From: Ancylobacter sp. IITR112
GTDB taxonomy: Bacteria > Pseudomonadota > Alphaproteobacteria > Rhizobiales > Xanthobacteraceae
Length of the DNA: 64,000 bases
Assembly (NCBI RefSeq): GCF_041415945.1
Contig: NZ_JBGCUS010000001.1
Coordinates: 434,001 to 498,000, forward strand
Reading direction: 5' to 3'
The notes beneath the pieces were generated by a model. It was not told the origin of the DNA and did no database searches. It was given only the letters and a program-made list of their open reading frames with translations. The translations under genes and the position numbers were made by a program. Of the stretch, positions 54,976 through 64,000 are shown piece after piece. Positions within the stretch are counted from its first letter, which is position 1. Every line of letters starts with the position of its first letter.

Positions 54976-55899
54976 CTAGCGCTGGCAGGCGGCACAATAG
55001 AAGGTGGAGCGCCCGCTTTGCACAAGCCGGGCGATGCGGCCGCCGCAGCCGGGCGTGCCGCAGGGCTCGTCCTCGCGGTCATAAACCCGGAATGTGTGCT
55101 GGAAATAACCCAGCGTGCCGTCGACCTGGGCGTGGTCGCGCAGGGTCGAGCCGCCCGCCGCGATGGCCTCCCGCAGCACCTCGCGGATGGTTTCGACCAG
55201 GCGGACCGTGAGTTCGATGGGACCGCCAGTGAGACCGACGAGAGTGAAAGCGCCACGTTCCGGCGACAGGCCGGCGCGGTGCAGCGCCTCGCACACATAG
55301 ATGTTGCCGAGTCCGGCGACGACCTTCTGGTCGAGCAGCGCCGCCTTCAGCGGGGTGCGCCGCCCGGCCAGCGCGCGGGCCAGCGACTCGGGGGTGAAAT
55401 CCTCCCCCAGCGGCTCGGGCCCGAGGTCGCGGAACAACGGGTGCTCCGCCAGCCCCGCGCGCGGCAGCAGCAGCATGAAGCCGAAGCGGCGCGGGTCATT
55501 ATAGACCACCTCCGCCGCCCCCGCGCCGCCCGCCGTTCCGTCGCCCTCCATCCGCAGCACGACATGATCGTGCGCGGCGAGGCGCGAGCGCGGCAGGTGG
55601 AAATCGCCGGGGGTCTCCGGCGGGCCCTCGTCGGGCTCGATGCGGAAGGAGCCGGACATGCCGAGATGCATGACCAGCACCTCGTCCCTGCCGTCCGCGT
55701 CCGGCCCGACATCGGCCAGGAGATATTTCGCCCGCCGCTCCAGCCGGCGCAGCGTCCGGCCCGTCAGCCGCTCGGCGAAGCGTTCGGGCAGCGGCCAGCG
55801 CAGGTCCGGCCGGCGGGCGAGGGCGGCGAGGATGCGCCGTCCTTCCATGACCGGCGCGAGGCCGCGCCGGACGGTTTCGACTTCAGGCAGTTCGGGCAT
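54976..55899 (-). CDS. mutM: Formamidopyrimidine-DNA glycosylase
   Basis: A 307-residue base-excision repair enzyme. It begins [16 protein letters not shown] with the catalytic Pro2 and Glu3, contains [10 protein letters not shown] (the conserved Lys) and [12 protein letters not shown], the helix-two-turn-helix [18 protein letters not shown] and the C-terminal zinc finger [20 protein letters not shown] plus FYCAACQR (four Cys). It removes 8-oxoguanine and formamidopyrimidines. The Met before Pro2 is removed. Its length is slightly above the usual ~275 because of insertions in the first domain. Confidence 0.97.
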   Translation of the reverse strand: MPELPEVETVRRGLAPVMEGRRILAALARRPDLRWPLPERFAERLTGRTLRRLERRAKYLLADVGPDADGRDEVLVMHLGMSGSFRIEPDEGPPETPGDFHLPRSRLAAHDHVVLRMEGDGTAGGAGAAEVVYNDPRRFGFMLLLPRAGLAEHPLFRDLGPEPLGEDFTPESLARALAGRRTPLKAALLDQKVVAGLGNIYVCEALHRAGLSPERGAFTLVGLTGGPIELTVRLVETIREVLREAIAAGGSTLRDHAQVDGTLGYFQHTFRVYDREDEPCGTPGCGGRIARLVQSGRSTFYCAACQR

Positions 55900-55954
55900 G
55901 GCCGGGTGGTCTCGCGAAGGGGCGTCGGCGCGGCCGGCGATCAGCCGGACAAAC

Positions 55955-56611
55955 TCAGCCGATAATATGGTGCGCCGCGAGGAAGGGCGCGAGATCGGCG
56001 GCGCGGGTGAAGCAGTGCGCGCGTAGCCCGGCCTCGCGGGCGCCGGCGCAGTTCACCGGCTTGTCGTCGATCATCACCGCCTCGTCCGGGGCGACGCCAT
56101 AGCGGGCGGCGACACCTTTATAGACGGAGGGCGTCGGCTTCTTGGCGCCGAACTCGCAGGCGACATGCATGGCGGGGCCGAACAGCGCCCGCAGCTCCGG
56201 CACCAGCACGTCGAAATGCTCGCGCATGATATGGCCATTATTGGTGAGCAGGGCGATGGGCAGGCGGGCGCGGACCTGCGGCACCAGCGCCAGCATCTCC
56301 GGGTCCAGCGTCATCGCCAGCGCGCGGGTGTGCAGCCATTCGGGCCGGCCGAAGGGCACGCCGAGCGCCTGCGCGACGGCGGCGAGATAGGCGTCGGGGG
56401 TGAGGTGGCCGAGATCGGAGGCATCCTCGATGCCGCTGTGCCAGACGCGGCGCTCCACCTCGGCGGCGGAAAGCCCGGCCGGGGCGCCCATGGCGGCGCG
56501 CCGTGCCTCGACATCGTAGCGCAGCAGCACGTCGTCCATGTCGAAGATGACGAGGCGGGGAGGGCGGGCGCCGGGCGGCTCCGCAAGGGCGGCGGTCATC
56601 GGCTCGCTCAC
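55955..56611 (-). CDS. HAD-superfamily hydrolase
   Basis: A 218-residue phosphatase-type protein with HAD motifs: [13 protein letters not shown] (nucleophile and acid Asp), ALLTNNGHI (motif II Thr/Ser), and [19 protein letters not shown] with [11 protein letters not shown] (motifs III and IV). The cap domain is alpha-helical, as in HAD-IA epoxide-hydrolase-like members. GTG 56611 overlaps the ialB stop by four bases; ATG 56599 is an alternative start. Substrate unknown, probably a small phosphate ester. Confidence 0.87.
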   Translation of the reverse strand: MSEPMTAALAEPPGARPPRLVIFDMDDVLLRYDVEARRAAMGAPAGLSAAEVERRVWHSGIEDASDLGHLTPDAYLAAVAQALGVPFGRPEWLHTRALAMTLDPEMLALVPQVRARLPIALLTNNGHIMREHFDVLVPELRALFGPAMHVACEFGAKKPTPSVYKGVAARYGVAPDEAVMIDDKPVNCAGAREAGLRAHCFTRAADLAPFLAAHHIIG

Positions 56612-57129
56612 GGGAGCGCGTCGTAGCCCTGACCGAACCCGTTGAGATTGAGCGGAATGCCGATGCCCTCATCCGGCTCGGGGGTCTCGCGGATGACGAA
56701 GATGGCTTTCTTGCCGTTGCGCAGCTTGTCCATCAGCGTCGCGTCCATCTCCACCTCGGCGACGCAGCCATTGGGCACGCAGCGCACGAAGCCGACGCTG
56801 CCGATCGGCTGGTCGTCGATGATGAGGCCGAGGCCGGAGGGCAGCAGCACGCCGAGCGGGGCCAGCACGCGCAGCAGGGTCTTGCCGTTGTCGCGCATCT
56901 TCAGCACGATGGCGGTGAGGCCGACATTCGGCCGGTCGTCGGCCTGCACGCTCTGCAGCAGCACGCATTGCTCGGATTGCGCGCCGGGCGGGGTGTCGCA
57001 CCGGATCTGCCATTCGCCATGAACCGAGCGCACGACGCCCTGCGCCGAGGCCCCGCCGAGCGAGGCGAACAGCGCCACAGCGGCAAGCGCCGCGACAATG
57101 GCTGAACGGAGGGCCGCGAAGCCGGGCAT
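56608..57129 (-). CDS. Invasion-associated locus B (IalB) family protein
   Basis: A 173-residue exported protein. The signal peptide is AALRSAIVAALAAVALFASLGGASAQG. The mature part contains VHGEWQIRCDTPPGAQSEQCVLLQ, VLKMRDNGKTLLRVLAPLGVLLPSGLGLIIDDQP and FVRCVPNGCVAEVEMDATLM with four Cys, as expected of IalB proteins, which are widespread in Hyphomicrobiales and whose precise role outside Bartonella is unclear. ATG 57129 has GGGAG upstream. Its stop overlaps the HAD gene start. Confidence 0.88.
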   Translation of the reverse strand: MPGFAALRSAIVAALAAVALFASLGGASAQGVVRSVHGEWQIRCDTPPGAQSEQCVLLQSVQADDRPNVGLTAIVLKMRDNGKTLLRVLAPLGVLLPSGLGLIIDDQPIGSVGFVRCVPNGCVAEVEMDATLMDKLRNGKKAIFVIRETPEPDEGIGIPLNLNGFGQGYDALP

Positions 57130-57458
57130 GGCTGTCTCCCGAAAAGTGTCTTTCGCTATGTCTTCTAAAGAATCGGCGGCAGGGGACAAGGCGAATCGTG
57201 CAGGGCCCCCTTTTCGGCCGCTCCCAGTGCAGGAAGCGGTAGAAGCCCGAGGGTGATGTCAAGAATGCGGCAATCCATCGCTGTGTGGAGATAGAACGGT
57301 TCCAGGCACCCGACGTCATGTCGCAGGAGTCGAAGGCCCCAGGCGCGTTGCCCGCGTGTCCTTTTTGTGTTTGATGAAGATCAAATGCCGCTGTCCCGGG
57401 GAGCGATCATTATCGCTTGGGCTGGGCCGTGGGGAAGCTGATGGGAGTGACGTTCGCG
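57130..57458. other. Divergent intergenic region upstream of the cytochrome oxidase operon
   Basis: About 330 bases between ialB and coxB. It contains the FixK/FNR box and a -10-like CATTAT described separately. Nothing else is evident; the short gap of unassigned DNA near 57200-57360 may hold the ialB promoter. Confidence 0.6.
57371..57384 (+). promoter_or_regulatory. FixK/FNR-type box of the cytochrome oxidase promoter
   Basis: TTGATGAAGATCAA is a perfect match to the TTGAT-N4-ATCAA consensus of FixK/FNR proteins. Its centre (57377.5) is about 33 bases before the centre of a -10-like CATTAT (57408-57413), the geometry of a site centred near -41.5, where these proteins activate. It lies 60-80 bases before the candidate coxB starts. 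Confidence 0.75.
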
Positions 57459-58328
57459 ATGAAATCGTGGATCCGCAACGCTGCGCGCACGGTCGCGGGC
57501 CTGGCCGGCGGGATGTTCGGCATGCTGGCGCTGGCTGGGGCTGCGCTGGCGGGGACCGGGCAGCCTTCGCCCTGGCAGATCAATCTTCAGGGGGCGGCCT
57601 CTCCGGTCATGGAGAGCATGCACTCCTTCCACTTCTTCCTTCTGGTGATCATCGTCGCCGTGGTGCTGCTGGTGCTGGCGCTGCTGATCGTGGTGATGGT
57701 GAAGTTCAACGAGAAGGCCAATCCGGTGCCCTCGCGCACCACCCACCACACCATGATCGAAGTGGTGTGGACCGTGGTGCCGGTGCTCATCCTGGTGGCG
57801 ATCGCCATCCCCTCCTTCCGCCTGCTGTTCCATCAACTCGACCTGCCGCAGGCCGACCTCACGGTGAAGGTGACGGGGCACCAGTGGTACTGGTCCTATG
57901 AATATCCCGACAATGGCGCGTTCAGCTTCGACAGCCTGATGGTTCCCGAAGCCGACCTGAAGCCCGGCCAGCCCCGCCTTCTGGCGGTGGACAATGATGT
58001 CGTGGTGCCGGTCAACAAGGTGGTCCGCATCCAGGTGACGGCGGCCGACGTGATCCATTCCTTCGCTCTTCCCTCCTTCGGCGTGAAGATCGACGCCCTG
58101 CCGGGCCGGCTGAACGAAAGCTGGTTCCAGGCGACCAAGGAAGGCATCTATTACGGCCAGTGCTCGGAGCTCTGCGGCAAGGACCATGCCTTCATGCCGA
58201 TCGCCATCCGGGTGGTGAGCGAGCAGGAATTCGCGGCCTGGGTCGAGAAGGCCAAGCAGGAATTCGCGGCGGCCCCGGCGCCGGCGCGGGTCGCGCAGGG
58301 CGAGGTGGCGGGCGTCGCCGCCCGCTGA
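57459..58328 (+). CDS. coxB: Cytochrome c oxidase subunit II
   Basis: A 289-residue subunit with an N-terminal signal-type helix (TVAGLAGGMFGMLALAGAAL) and two membrane helices (FHFFLLVIIVAVVLLVLALLIVVM and IEVVWTVVPVLILVAIAIPSF). The periplasmic domain binds CuA through VIHSFALPSFGVKIDALPGRLNESWF and IYYGQCSELCGKDHAFMPIAI, with the two Cys, two His, Met and backbone-carbonyl Glu ligands. It receives electrons from cytochrome c. ATG 57441 is an alternative start. First gene of the operon. Confidence 0.94.
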   Translation: MKSWIRNAARTVAGLAGGMFGMLALAGAALAGTGQPSPWQINLQGAASPVMESMHSFHFFLLVIIVAVVLLVLALLIVVMVKFNEKANPVPSRTTHHTMIEVVWTVVPVLILVAIAIPSFRLLFHQLDLPQADLTVKVTGHQWYWSYEYPDNGAFSFDSLMVPEADLKPGQPRLLAVDNDVVVPVNKVVRIQVTAADVIHSFALPSFGVKIDALPGRLNESWFQATKEGIYYGQCSELCGKDHAFMPIAIRVVSEQEFAAWVEKAKQEFAAAPAPARVAQGEVAGVAAR

Positions 58329-58369
58329 GAGTGCCGGTTCGGCGCATTGACGATTCTAAGTGCCCCTAA

Positions 58370-59986
<1,617 letters not shown>

Positions 59987-60109
59987 ACGGCCGGACGGCC
60001 TGACGAGACCACCCGGCGCGGTTCTCCGCGCCGGTCGTGCAAGAGGGTGGCGCCGCGCGCGGCCCGCCCGAAGGAAAGCGCCGCCCGCCGGGCGCGCCGG
60101 AGTGAAGTG

Positions 60110-61063
60110 ATGAGCGACATCGCCTCGCGCGACTATGACCTGACCCCGAGCGAGCCCCGCGCGCTCGACATGCCGTCGCCCGCCTCGGTGGCCGACTATG
60201 TCGCGCTGCTGAAGCCCCGCGTCATGTCGCTGGTGATCTTCACCGCGCTGGTCGGCCTCGTGCGCGCGCCGGGCGAGGTGCACCCGGTGATCGCCTTCAC
60301 CGCGCTTTTGTGCATCGCCATCGGCGCCGGCGCCTCCGGCGCGCTCAACATGTGGTGGGACGCCGACATCGACGCGGTGATGAGCCGCACCCGCCGCCGC
60401 CCGGTCCCCGCCGGCCGCGTCACCCCGGGCGAGGCGCTCGCCTTCGGCATGACGCTCGCGGTCGGCTCGGTGATCGTGCTCGGCCTCTTGGTGAACCTGG
60501 TCGCGGCGGCGCTGCTGGCCTTCACCATCTTCTTCTATGTCGTCATCTACACGATGTGGCTGAAGCGCTGGACGCCGCAGAACATCGTCATCGGCGGCGC
60601 CGCCGGCGCCTTCCCGCCCATGGTCGGCTGGGCCGCCGCCACTGGCGGCATCGGGCTGGAAAGCCTGCTGCTGTTCCTCATCATCTTCTTCTGGACCCCG
60701 CCGCATTTCTGGGCGCTGGCGCTGTACAAGTCGGGCGACTATGCCCGCGCCGGCGTGCCGATGCTGCCCGTGGTCGCCGGCCCGTCCGAGACCCGCCGCC
60801 AGATCCTGCTCTACACCGTGCTGCTGGTGCCGCTCGCCATGTCGCCCTTCTTCCTCGGCATGGCCGGCCTCGCCTATGGCGTCGTCTCCGGCGTCACCGG
60901 CGCGCTGATGCTGCTGCTGGCGGTGCAGGTCTATCGCCGCCGCGAGGGCGCCCCGGCGGAGGTCGCGGCGCGGCGGCTGTTCGGCTTCTCGATCCTGTAT
61001 CTTTTCCTGCTCTTCGCGGTCCTCCTCGTCGAGGCGGTCGCGCCGGCCGGCTTCGGGCTGTGA
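60110..61063 (+). CDS. ctaB: Protohaem IX farnesyltransferase (haem O synthase)
   Basis: A 317-residue UbiA-family prenyltransferase with about nine helices. It has [44 protein letters not shown] (the Asp-rich prenyl-diphosphate motif) and [34 protein letters not shown]. It makes haem O, the precursor of the haem A used by the oxidase. ATG 60110 with GGAG upstream is chosen. Placed between coxA and coxF, as in many alphaproteobacteria. Confidence 0.94.
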   Translation: MSDIASRDYDLTPSEPRALDMPSPASVADYVALLKPRVMSLVIFTALVGLVRAPGEVHPVIAFTALLCIAIGAGASGALNMWWDADIDAVMSRTRRRPVPAGRVTPGEALAFGMTLAVGSVIVLGLLVNLVAAALLAFTIFFYVVIYTMWLKRWTPQNIVIGGAAGAFPPMVGWAAATGGIGLESLLLFLIIFFWTPPHFWALALYKSGDYARAGVPMLPVVAGPSETRRQILLYTVLLVPLAMSPFFLGMAGLAYGVVSGVTGALMLLLAVQVYRRREGAPAEVAARRLFGFSILYLFLLFAVLLVEAVAPAGFGL

Positions 61064-61085
61064 GCGCATGGCAGCGAGGATGGGC

Positions 61086-61268
61086 ATGAGCGACGACAAG
61101 AAAATCCCGGACCGCGGCGCCGAAGGCGTGGTGCTGACCGAGGAGCAGAAGCGGCGCCGGCGCGCCCGCTCCATCGCCATTGCCGGCGTCCTCGCGGCGC
61201 TGTGCCTGCTGTTCTATGTCGTCACCATCGTCAAGCTCGGCCCTGCCGTGCTGATCCGGCCGCTGTGA
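61086..61268 (+). CDS. CoxF-like small membrane protein
   Basis: A 60-residue protein starting MSDDKKIPDRGAEGVVLTEE with a basic stretch QKRRRRARSIAIAG and one membrane helix (VLAALCLLFYVVTIVKL). Proteins of this size and shape between ctaB and ctaG are known as CoxF in rhizobia and are thought to help oxidase assembly. ATG 61086 follows GAGGATGGGC. It is followed by ctaG after seven bases. Function by position. Confidence 0.75.
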   Translation: MSDDKKIPDRGAEGVVLTEEQKRRRRARSIAIAGVLAALCLLFYVVTIVKLGPAVLIRPL

Positions 61269-61275
61269 GGGTGTC

Positions 61276-61914
61276 ATGGCCGCAGACCGCGAAGACCCGA
61301 TCGACGCTTCCGCCGCCCCGACCCCGGCCGCTTCGCCGGCGCGCCGCCGCGCGGTGAGCCATCGCGGCGTGGCGCTGAGCTGCGCCGCCTTCGTCGCCGC
61401 GATGACCGGCGCGGCCTATGCCGCCGTGCCGCTCTACCAGATGTTCTGCCAGGTCACCGGCTTTGGCGGCGCCACCCGCGTTGCCGCCGCCGCGCCGGGC
61501 GCGGCGCTGGAGCGCATGGTGGAAGTTCGCTTCGACGCCAATACCGCGCCCGGGCTCGACTGGGCCTTCACCCCCGAGCAGCGCTCGGTGGAGGTGCGCG
61601 TCGGCGAGACCAAGCTCGCCTATTACCGCGTGCACAATCGCAGCTCCCAGCCGGTCACGGCCGCGGCGACCTATAATGTGACGCCCGCCCAGGCCGGCTA
61701 CCACTTCGCCAAGATGCAGTGCTTCTGCTTCACCGACCAGACGCTGCAGCCCGGCGAGACGCTCGACATGCCGGTCGTCTTCTTCGTCGATCCCGCCTTC
61801 GCCGAGGATCCGGAGATGAAGGGCGTGAAGACCATCACCCTTTCCTATACCTTCTTCCGCAAGGCGACCCCGGTCGCCGCCGGCGCGGCGAAGGATGGCA
61901 AGGCGCCGCTTTAA
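61276..61914 (+). CDS. ctaG: Cytochrome c oxidase assembly protein (Cox11/CtaG)
   Basis: A 212-residue membrane-anchored copper chaperone. The anchor is VALSCAAFVAAMTGAAYAAV, directly followed by PLYQMFCQVTGFGGAT with a copper-site Cys. The immunoglobulin-like domain contains MVEVRFDANTAPGLDWAFTPEQ and HFAKMQCFCFTDQTLQPGE with the CxC copper ligands. It delivers copper to the CuB site of subunit I. It precedes coxC across a gap of 130 bases. Confidence 0.94.
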   Translation: MAADREDPIDASAAPTPAASPARRRAVSHRGVALSCAAFVAAMTGAAYAAVPLYQMFCQVTGFGGATRVAAAAPGAALERMVEVRFDANTAPGLDWAFTPEQRSVEVRVGETKLAYYRVHNRSSQPVTAAATYNVTPAQAGYHFAKMQCFCFTDQTLQPGETLDMPVVFFVDPAFAEDPEMKGVKTITLSYTFFRKATPVAAGAAKDGKAPL

Positions 61915-61980
61915 ACCGGCGGAACCCGCTTTTTCGGCCGCCCCCGCGGCCGACGTGAACAGGCAGCCTTTTCCTGGCGA

Positions 61981-61998
61981 TCCGGCGGTTCCGCCGGA
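61981..61998. repeat. Perfect palindrome between ctaG and coxC
   Basis: TCCGGCGGTTCCGCCGGA, 8-base arms with a TT centre, 45 bases before the coxC ATG. Outer near-complementary CCTTTTCC and GGAAAGG lengthen the hairpin. There is no T-run, so it may slow decay or attenuate rather than terminate the operon transcript. Confidence 0.45.
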
Positions 61999-62043
61999 CC
62001 GGAAAGGGCTCTAGAGAAGCAGACGGAACGGAGAGCGCGACCC

Positions 62044-62880
62044 ATGGCCGAGGCCCACGCCAAACATCACGACTACCACCTCGTCGACCCGAGCCCGTGG
62101 CCGTTCGTCATTTCGATCTTCGCCTTCATCCTCGCCGTGGGCGCGGTGTTCTGGATGCATGGCCAGCTCACTTCGCTGGTGATGATCGCCGGCCTGCTCG
62201 GCGTGATCTACACCATGGCGGTGTGGTGGCGGGACGTTATCCGCGAGGGGGAGCACGAGCACGCGCACACCCCGGTGGTGCAGCTTCACCTGCGCTACGG
62301 CATGATCCTGTTCATCGCCTCCGAGGTGATGTTCTTCGTCGCCTGGTTCTGGGCCTTCTTCGACGCCTCGCTGTTCGTCGGCGAGGAGATCAACTTCGCC
62401 CGCGCCACCGCGACCGGCGGCGTGTGGCCGCCGACGGGCATCGAGACCTTCGATCCCTGGCACCTGCCGCTGCTCAACACGCTGATCCTGCTCACCTCGG
62501 GCACCACGCTGACCTGGGCGCACCACGCCCTGGTGCATGGCGACCGCCAGAGCGCCAAATGGGGCCTGTGGCTCACCGTCGGCCTCGGCTTCATCTTCTC
62601 GCTGCTGCAGGGCTTCGAGTACAGCCACGCCGAGTTCGCCTTCTCCGGCAACATCTATGGCGCCACCTTCTTCATGGCGACCGGCTTCCACGGTTTCCAC
62701 GTCATCGTCGGCACCATCTTCCTCGCCGTGTGCCTCGGCCGTCTCTATGCCGGCCACTTCACCCCGACGCATCATTTCGGCTTCGAGGCGGCGGCCTGGT
62801 ACTGGCACTTCGTCGATGTGGTGTGGCTGTTCCTCTTCACCTTCATCTATGTCTGGGGCAGCGCGGGCGCTCCGCACTGA
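62044..62880 (+). CDS. coxC: Cytochrome c oxidase subunit III
   Basis: A 278-residue subunit with seven helices: [25 protein letters not shown]-like [95 protein letters not shown] and [23 protein letters not shown]. These are the conserved segments of the family. It stabilises subunit I and proton uptake. A strong terminator follows, so the downstream genes may have a separate promoter or depend on readthrough. Confidence 0.96.
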   Translation: MAEAHAKHHDYHLVDPSPWPFVISIFAFILAVGAVFWMHGQLTSLVMIAGLLGVIYTMAVWWRDVIREGEHEHAHTPVVQLHLRYGMILFIASEVMFFVAWFWAFFDASLFVGEEINFARATATGGVWPPTGIETFDPWHLPLLNTLILLTSGTTLTWAHHALVHGDRQSAKWGLWLTVGLGFIFSLLQGFEYSHAEFAFSGNIYGATFFMATGFHGFHVIVGTIFLAVCLGRLYAGHFTPTHHFGFEAAAWYWHFVDVVWLFLFTFIYVWGSAGAPH

Positions 62881-62900
62881 TCCGGCGACAGCTTTCGGCA

Positions 62901-62929
62901 AGGGGCGGCTTCGGGCCGCCCCTTTTTCG
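62901..62929 (+). terminator. Rho-independent terminator after coxC
   Basis: AGGGGCGGC (62901-62909) and GCCGCCCCT (62915-62923) with a TTCGG loop, then TTTTCGTTT. It lies 20 bases after the coxC stop. Confidence 0.9.
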
Positions 62930-62985
62930 TTTATGTGGCGAAATGCCCGTGCCAAACCGGCACGGAATGGGAGTAGAAACCGGCC

Positions 62986-63372
62986 ATGGACCTGCAACCT
63001 TTCGATAGCGGGGTCTCGCCCTATACGGCCGGCCTCACCTGCCGCTGCCCGCGCTGCGGGCGGGGCAAACTGTTCAACGGCTTTCTCACCGTGGCGCCGT
63101 CCTGCACCGCCTGCGGCCTCGACTACAGCTTCGACGATTCCGGCGACGGGCCGGTGGTGTTCATCATCCTCGCCGCCGGCGCACTGGTGGTGGGGCTGGC
63201 GCTGTGGGTGGAACTCACCTGGCAGCCGCCCTTCTGGGTGCATGCGGTGCTGTGGACCCCACTGGTGCTGATCTCCACGCTCGGCCTGCTGCGGCCGCTG
63301 AAAGCGACGCTGATCGCGCTGCAATATGCCAAGCGCGCGCAGGAAGGCCGCCTCGACAAGGGGGATGCGTGA
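62986..63372 (+). CDS. DUF983 family protein
   Basis: A 128-residue protein. The N-terminal zinc-ribbon-like segment CRCPRCGRGKLFNGFLTVAPSCTACGLDY (four Cys) is followed by two membrane helices (VVFIILAAGALVVGLALWVEL and FWVHAVLWTPLVLISTLGLL) and a C-terminal QYAKRAQEGRLDKGD. It is almost always found between the subunit III and SURF1 genes in alphaproteobacteria and may help oxidase assembly. Its stop overlaps the GTG start of surf1. The Cys spacing suggests zinc or another metal. Confidence 0.88.
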   Translation: MDLQPFDSGVSPYTAGLTCRCPRCGRGKLFNGFLTVAPSCTACGLDYSFDDSGDGPVVFIILAAGALVVGLALWVELTWQPPFWVHAVLWTPLVLISTLGLLRPLKATLIALQYAKRAQEGRLDKGDA

Positions 63373-64000
63373 GCGAGGCCGCGCCCGCCCGGCACCGGAT
63401 GTTGCCGGTCGCCCTCGCCGCGCTGGTGGCCTTCGCCGTGCTGGTCGGGCTCGGCCTGTGGCAGTTGCAGCGCCTTGCCTGGAAGGAAACGTTGATCGCT
63501 CAGGTCGAGGCGCGCATCCATCAGGACCCGGTGCCGCTGCCGCCGGAAGCCGATTGGGGGCAGATCGACTTCGCCAAGGACGAATATCGCCGCGTCACCG
63601 TTCAGGGGCGGTTCCGCCACGATCTCGAAGTGCAGGTCTATGCGCTGGTGGATCAGGAACCGGACGGTTCCGGCGGGCCGGGCTATTGGGTGGTGACGCC
63701 GCTCGGCCTCGCCGATGGCGCCTATGTGCTGGTCAATCGCGGCTTCGTGCCGCTGACGCGCAAGGCGCCGGCGACTCGGGCCGAGGGGCAGGTGGACGGG
63801 CTGGTCACTGTCACCGGGCTGTTGCGCCTGCCGGAGGAGGCGGCGCTGTTCACCCCGGCCAATGATGCCGCGCGCGATGCCTGGTATGTGCGCGACCCCG
63901 ACGCGATCGCCAGCGCCAAGGGGCTGGTGCGGGTGGCGCCCTTCCTCATCGACGCGGATGCCACCGCCAATCCCGGCGGGCTGCCGCGCGGCGGGCTGAC
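63369..64000 (+). CDS. SURF1 family protein, cut by window edge
   Basis: Starts with GTG at 63369, which shares bases with the TGA of the previous gene. The first 210 residues are present: MLPVALAALVAFAVLVGLGLWQLQRLAWKE (first helix and the conserved LGxWQLQRxxWK), EYRRVTVQGRFRHDLEVQV, GYWVVTPLGLADGAYVLVNRGFVP and ALFTPANDAARDAWYVRDP. SURF1 helps insert haem A into subunit I. The last part, including the second helix, lies outside the window. Confidence 0.92.
   Translation, partial: MSEAAPARHRMLPVALAALVAFAVLVGLGLWQLQRLAWKETLIAQVEARIHQDPVPLPPEADWGQIDFAKDEYRRVTVQGRFRHDLEVQVYALVDQEPDGSGGPGYWVVTPLGLADGAYVLVNRGFVPLTRKAPATRAEGQVDGLVTVTGLLRLPEEAALFTPANDAARDAWYVRDPDAIASAKGLVRVAPFLIDADATANPGGLPRGGL

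Overview
The window is GC-rich bacterial chromosome, most likely from an alphaproteobacterium of the order Hyphomicrobiales (Rhizobiales); I favour a Xanthobacteraceae-type organism, but only as inference. The supporting signs are the rpsT / dnaA / dnaN / recF / gyrB block, a class I lysyl-tRNA synthetase, an invasion-associated locus B protein, a complete aa3 cytochrome oxidase operon in the order coxB-coxA-ctaB-coxF-ctaG-coxC-DUF983-surf1, a FixK/FNR box, a paoABC-type aldehyde oxidoreductase, and a cytochrome c of the methanol-metabolism-related type. No phage, transposase, integrase or CRISPR array was seen.

Layout. 0-2 kb: the start of a malic enzyme gene (minus) and a DUF2254 membrane protein. 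2-4.3 kb: an unusual small-molecule-like mini-cluster of a YheC/D-like ATP-grasp ligase, facing an acyl carrier protein coupled to an alpha/beta hydrolase. 4.5-9.7 kb: an OmpR/EnvZ-type two-component pair, a sorbosone/glucose dehydrogenase-like beta-propeller enzyme and an ABC-F ATPase. 9.7-13.5 kb: a tightly coupled four-gene minus-strand operon (class III aminotransferase, BKACE, polyamine deacetylase-like, GNAT) that looks like amine or polyamine catabolism. 13.7-16.4 kb: an orphan cytochrome c and several small or poorly characterised genes. 16.7-19.8 kb: an HlyD/ABC-2 exporter. 19.8-20.4 kb: a lone lasso-peptide-B2-like transglutaminase fold protein.

20.5-25.5 kb holds a GntR regulator divergent from an ABC importer (periplasmic binding protein, permease, ATPase, permease) that ends in a fumarylpyruvate-hydrolase-like gene. 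Two related palindromes in the divergent region are good operator candidates. 25.6-31.9 kb: a DEAD-box RNA helicase, an MFS transporter, and a divergent methyltransferase / RgpF-like pair probably concerned with surface polysaccharide, next to tRNA-Gly(CCC). 32.3-37.2 kb: paoABC and a GhrA-like reductase. 37.3-43.3 kb: a tiny membrane protein, an SCO copper chaperone, a GT2 glycosyltransferase with a GspE-N-like front end, an amino-acid-type binding protein, LysRS and a cupin whose start codon lies in a strong RNA hairpin.

43.3-57.1 kb is almost entirely minus strand: a TPP enzyme, a DUF6644/DUF6152-like pair, gyrB, recF, dnaN, dnaA, a 1.1 kb gene-free stretch, rpsT, enoyl-CoA hydratase, mutM, a HAD hydrolase and ialB. 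From 57.4 kb to the end the plus strand carries the aa3 oxidase operon. Its promoter has a perfect TTGAT-N4-ATCAA box placed about 33 bp from a plausible -10, the geometry expected for activation by a FixK/FNR protein. The strongest leads for follow-up are that promoter, the start-codon hairpin of the cupin gene, the ABC-F leader hairpin, the ATP-grasp/ACP/hydrolase cluster, and the GntR operators.
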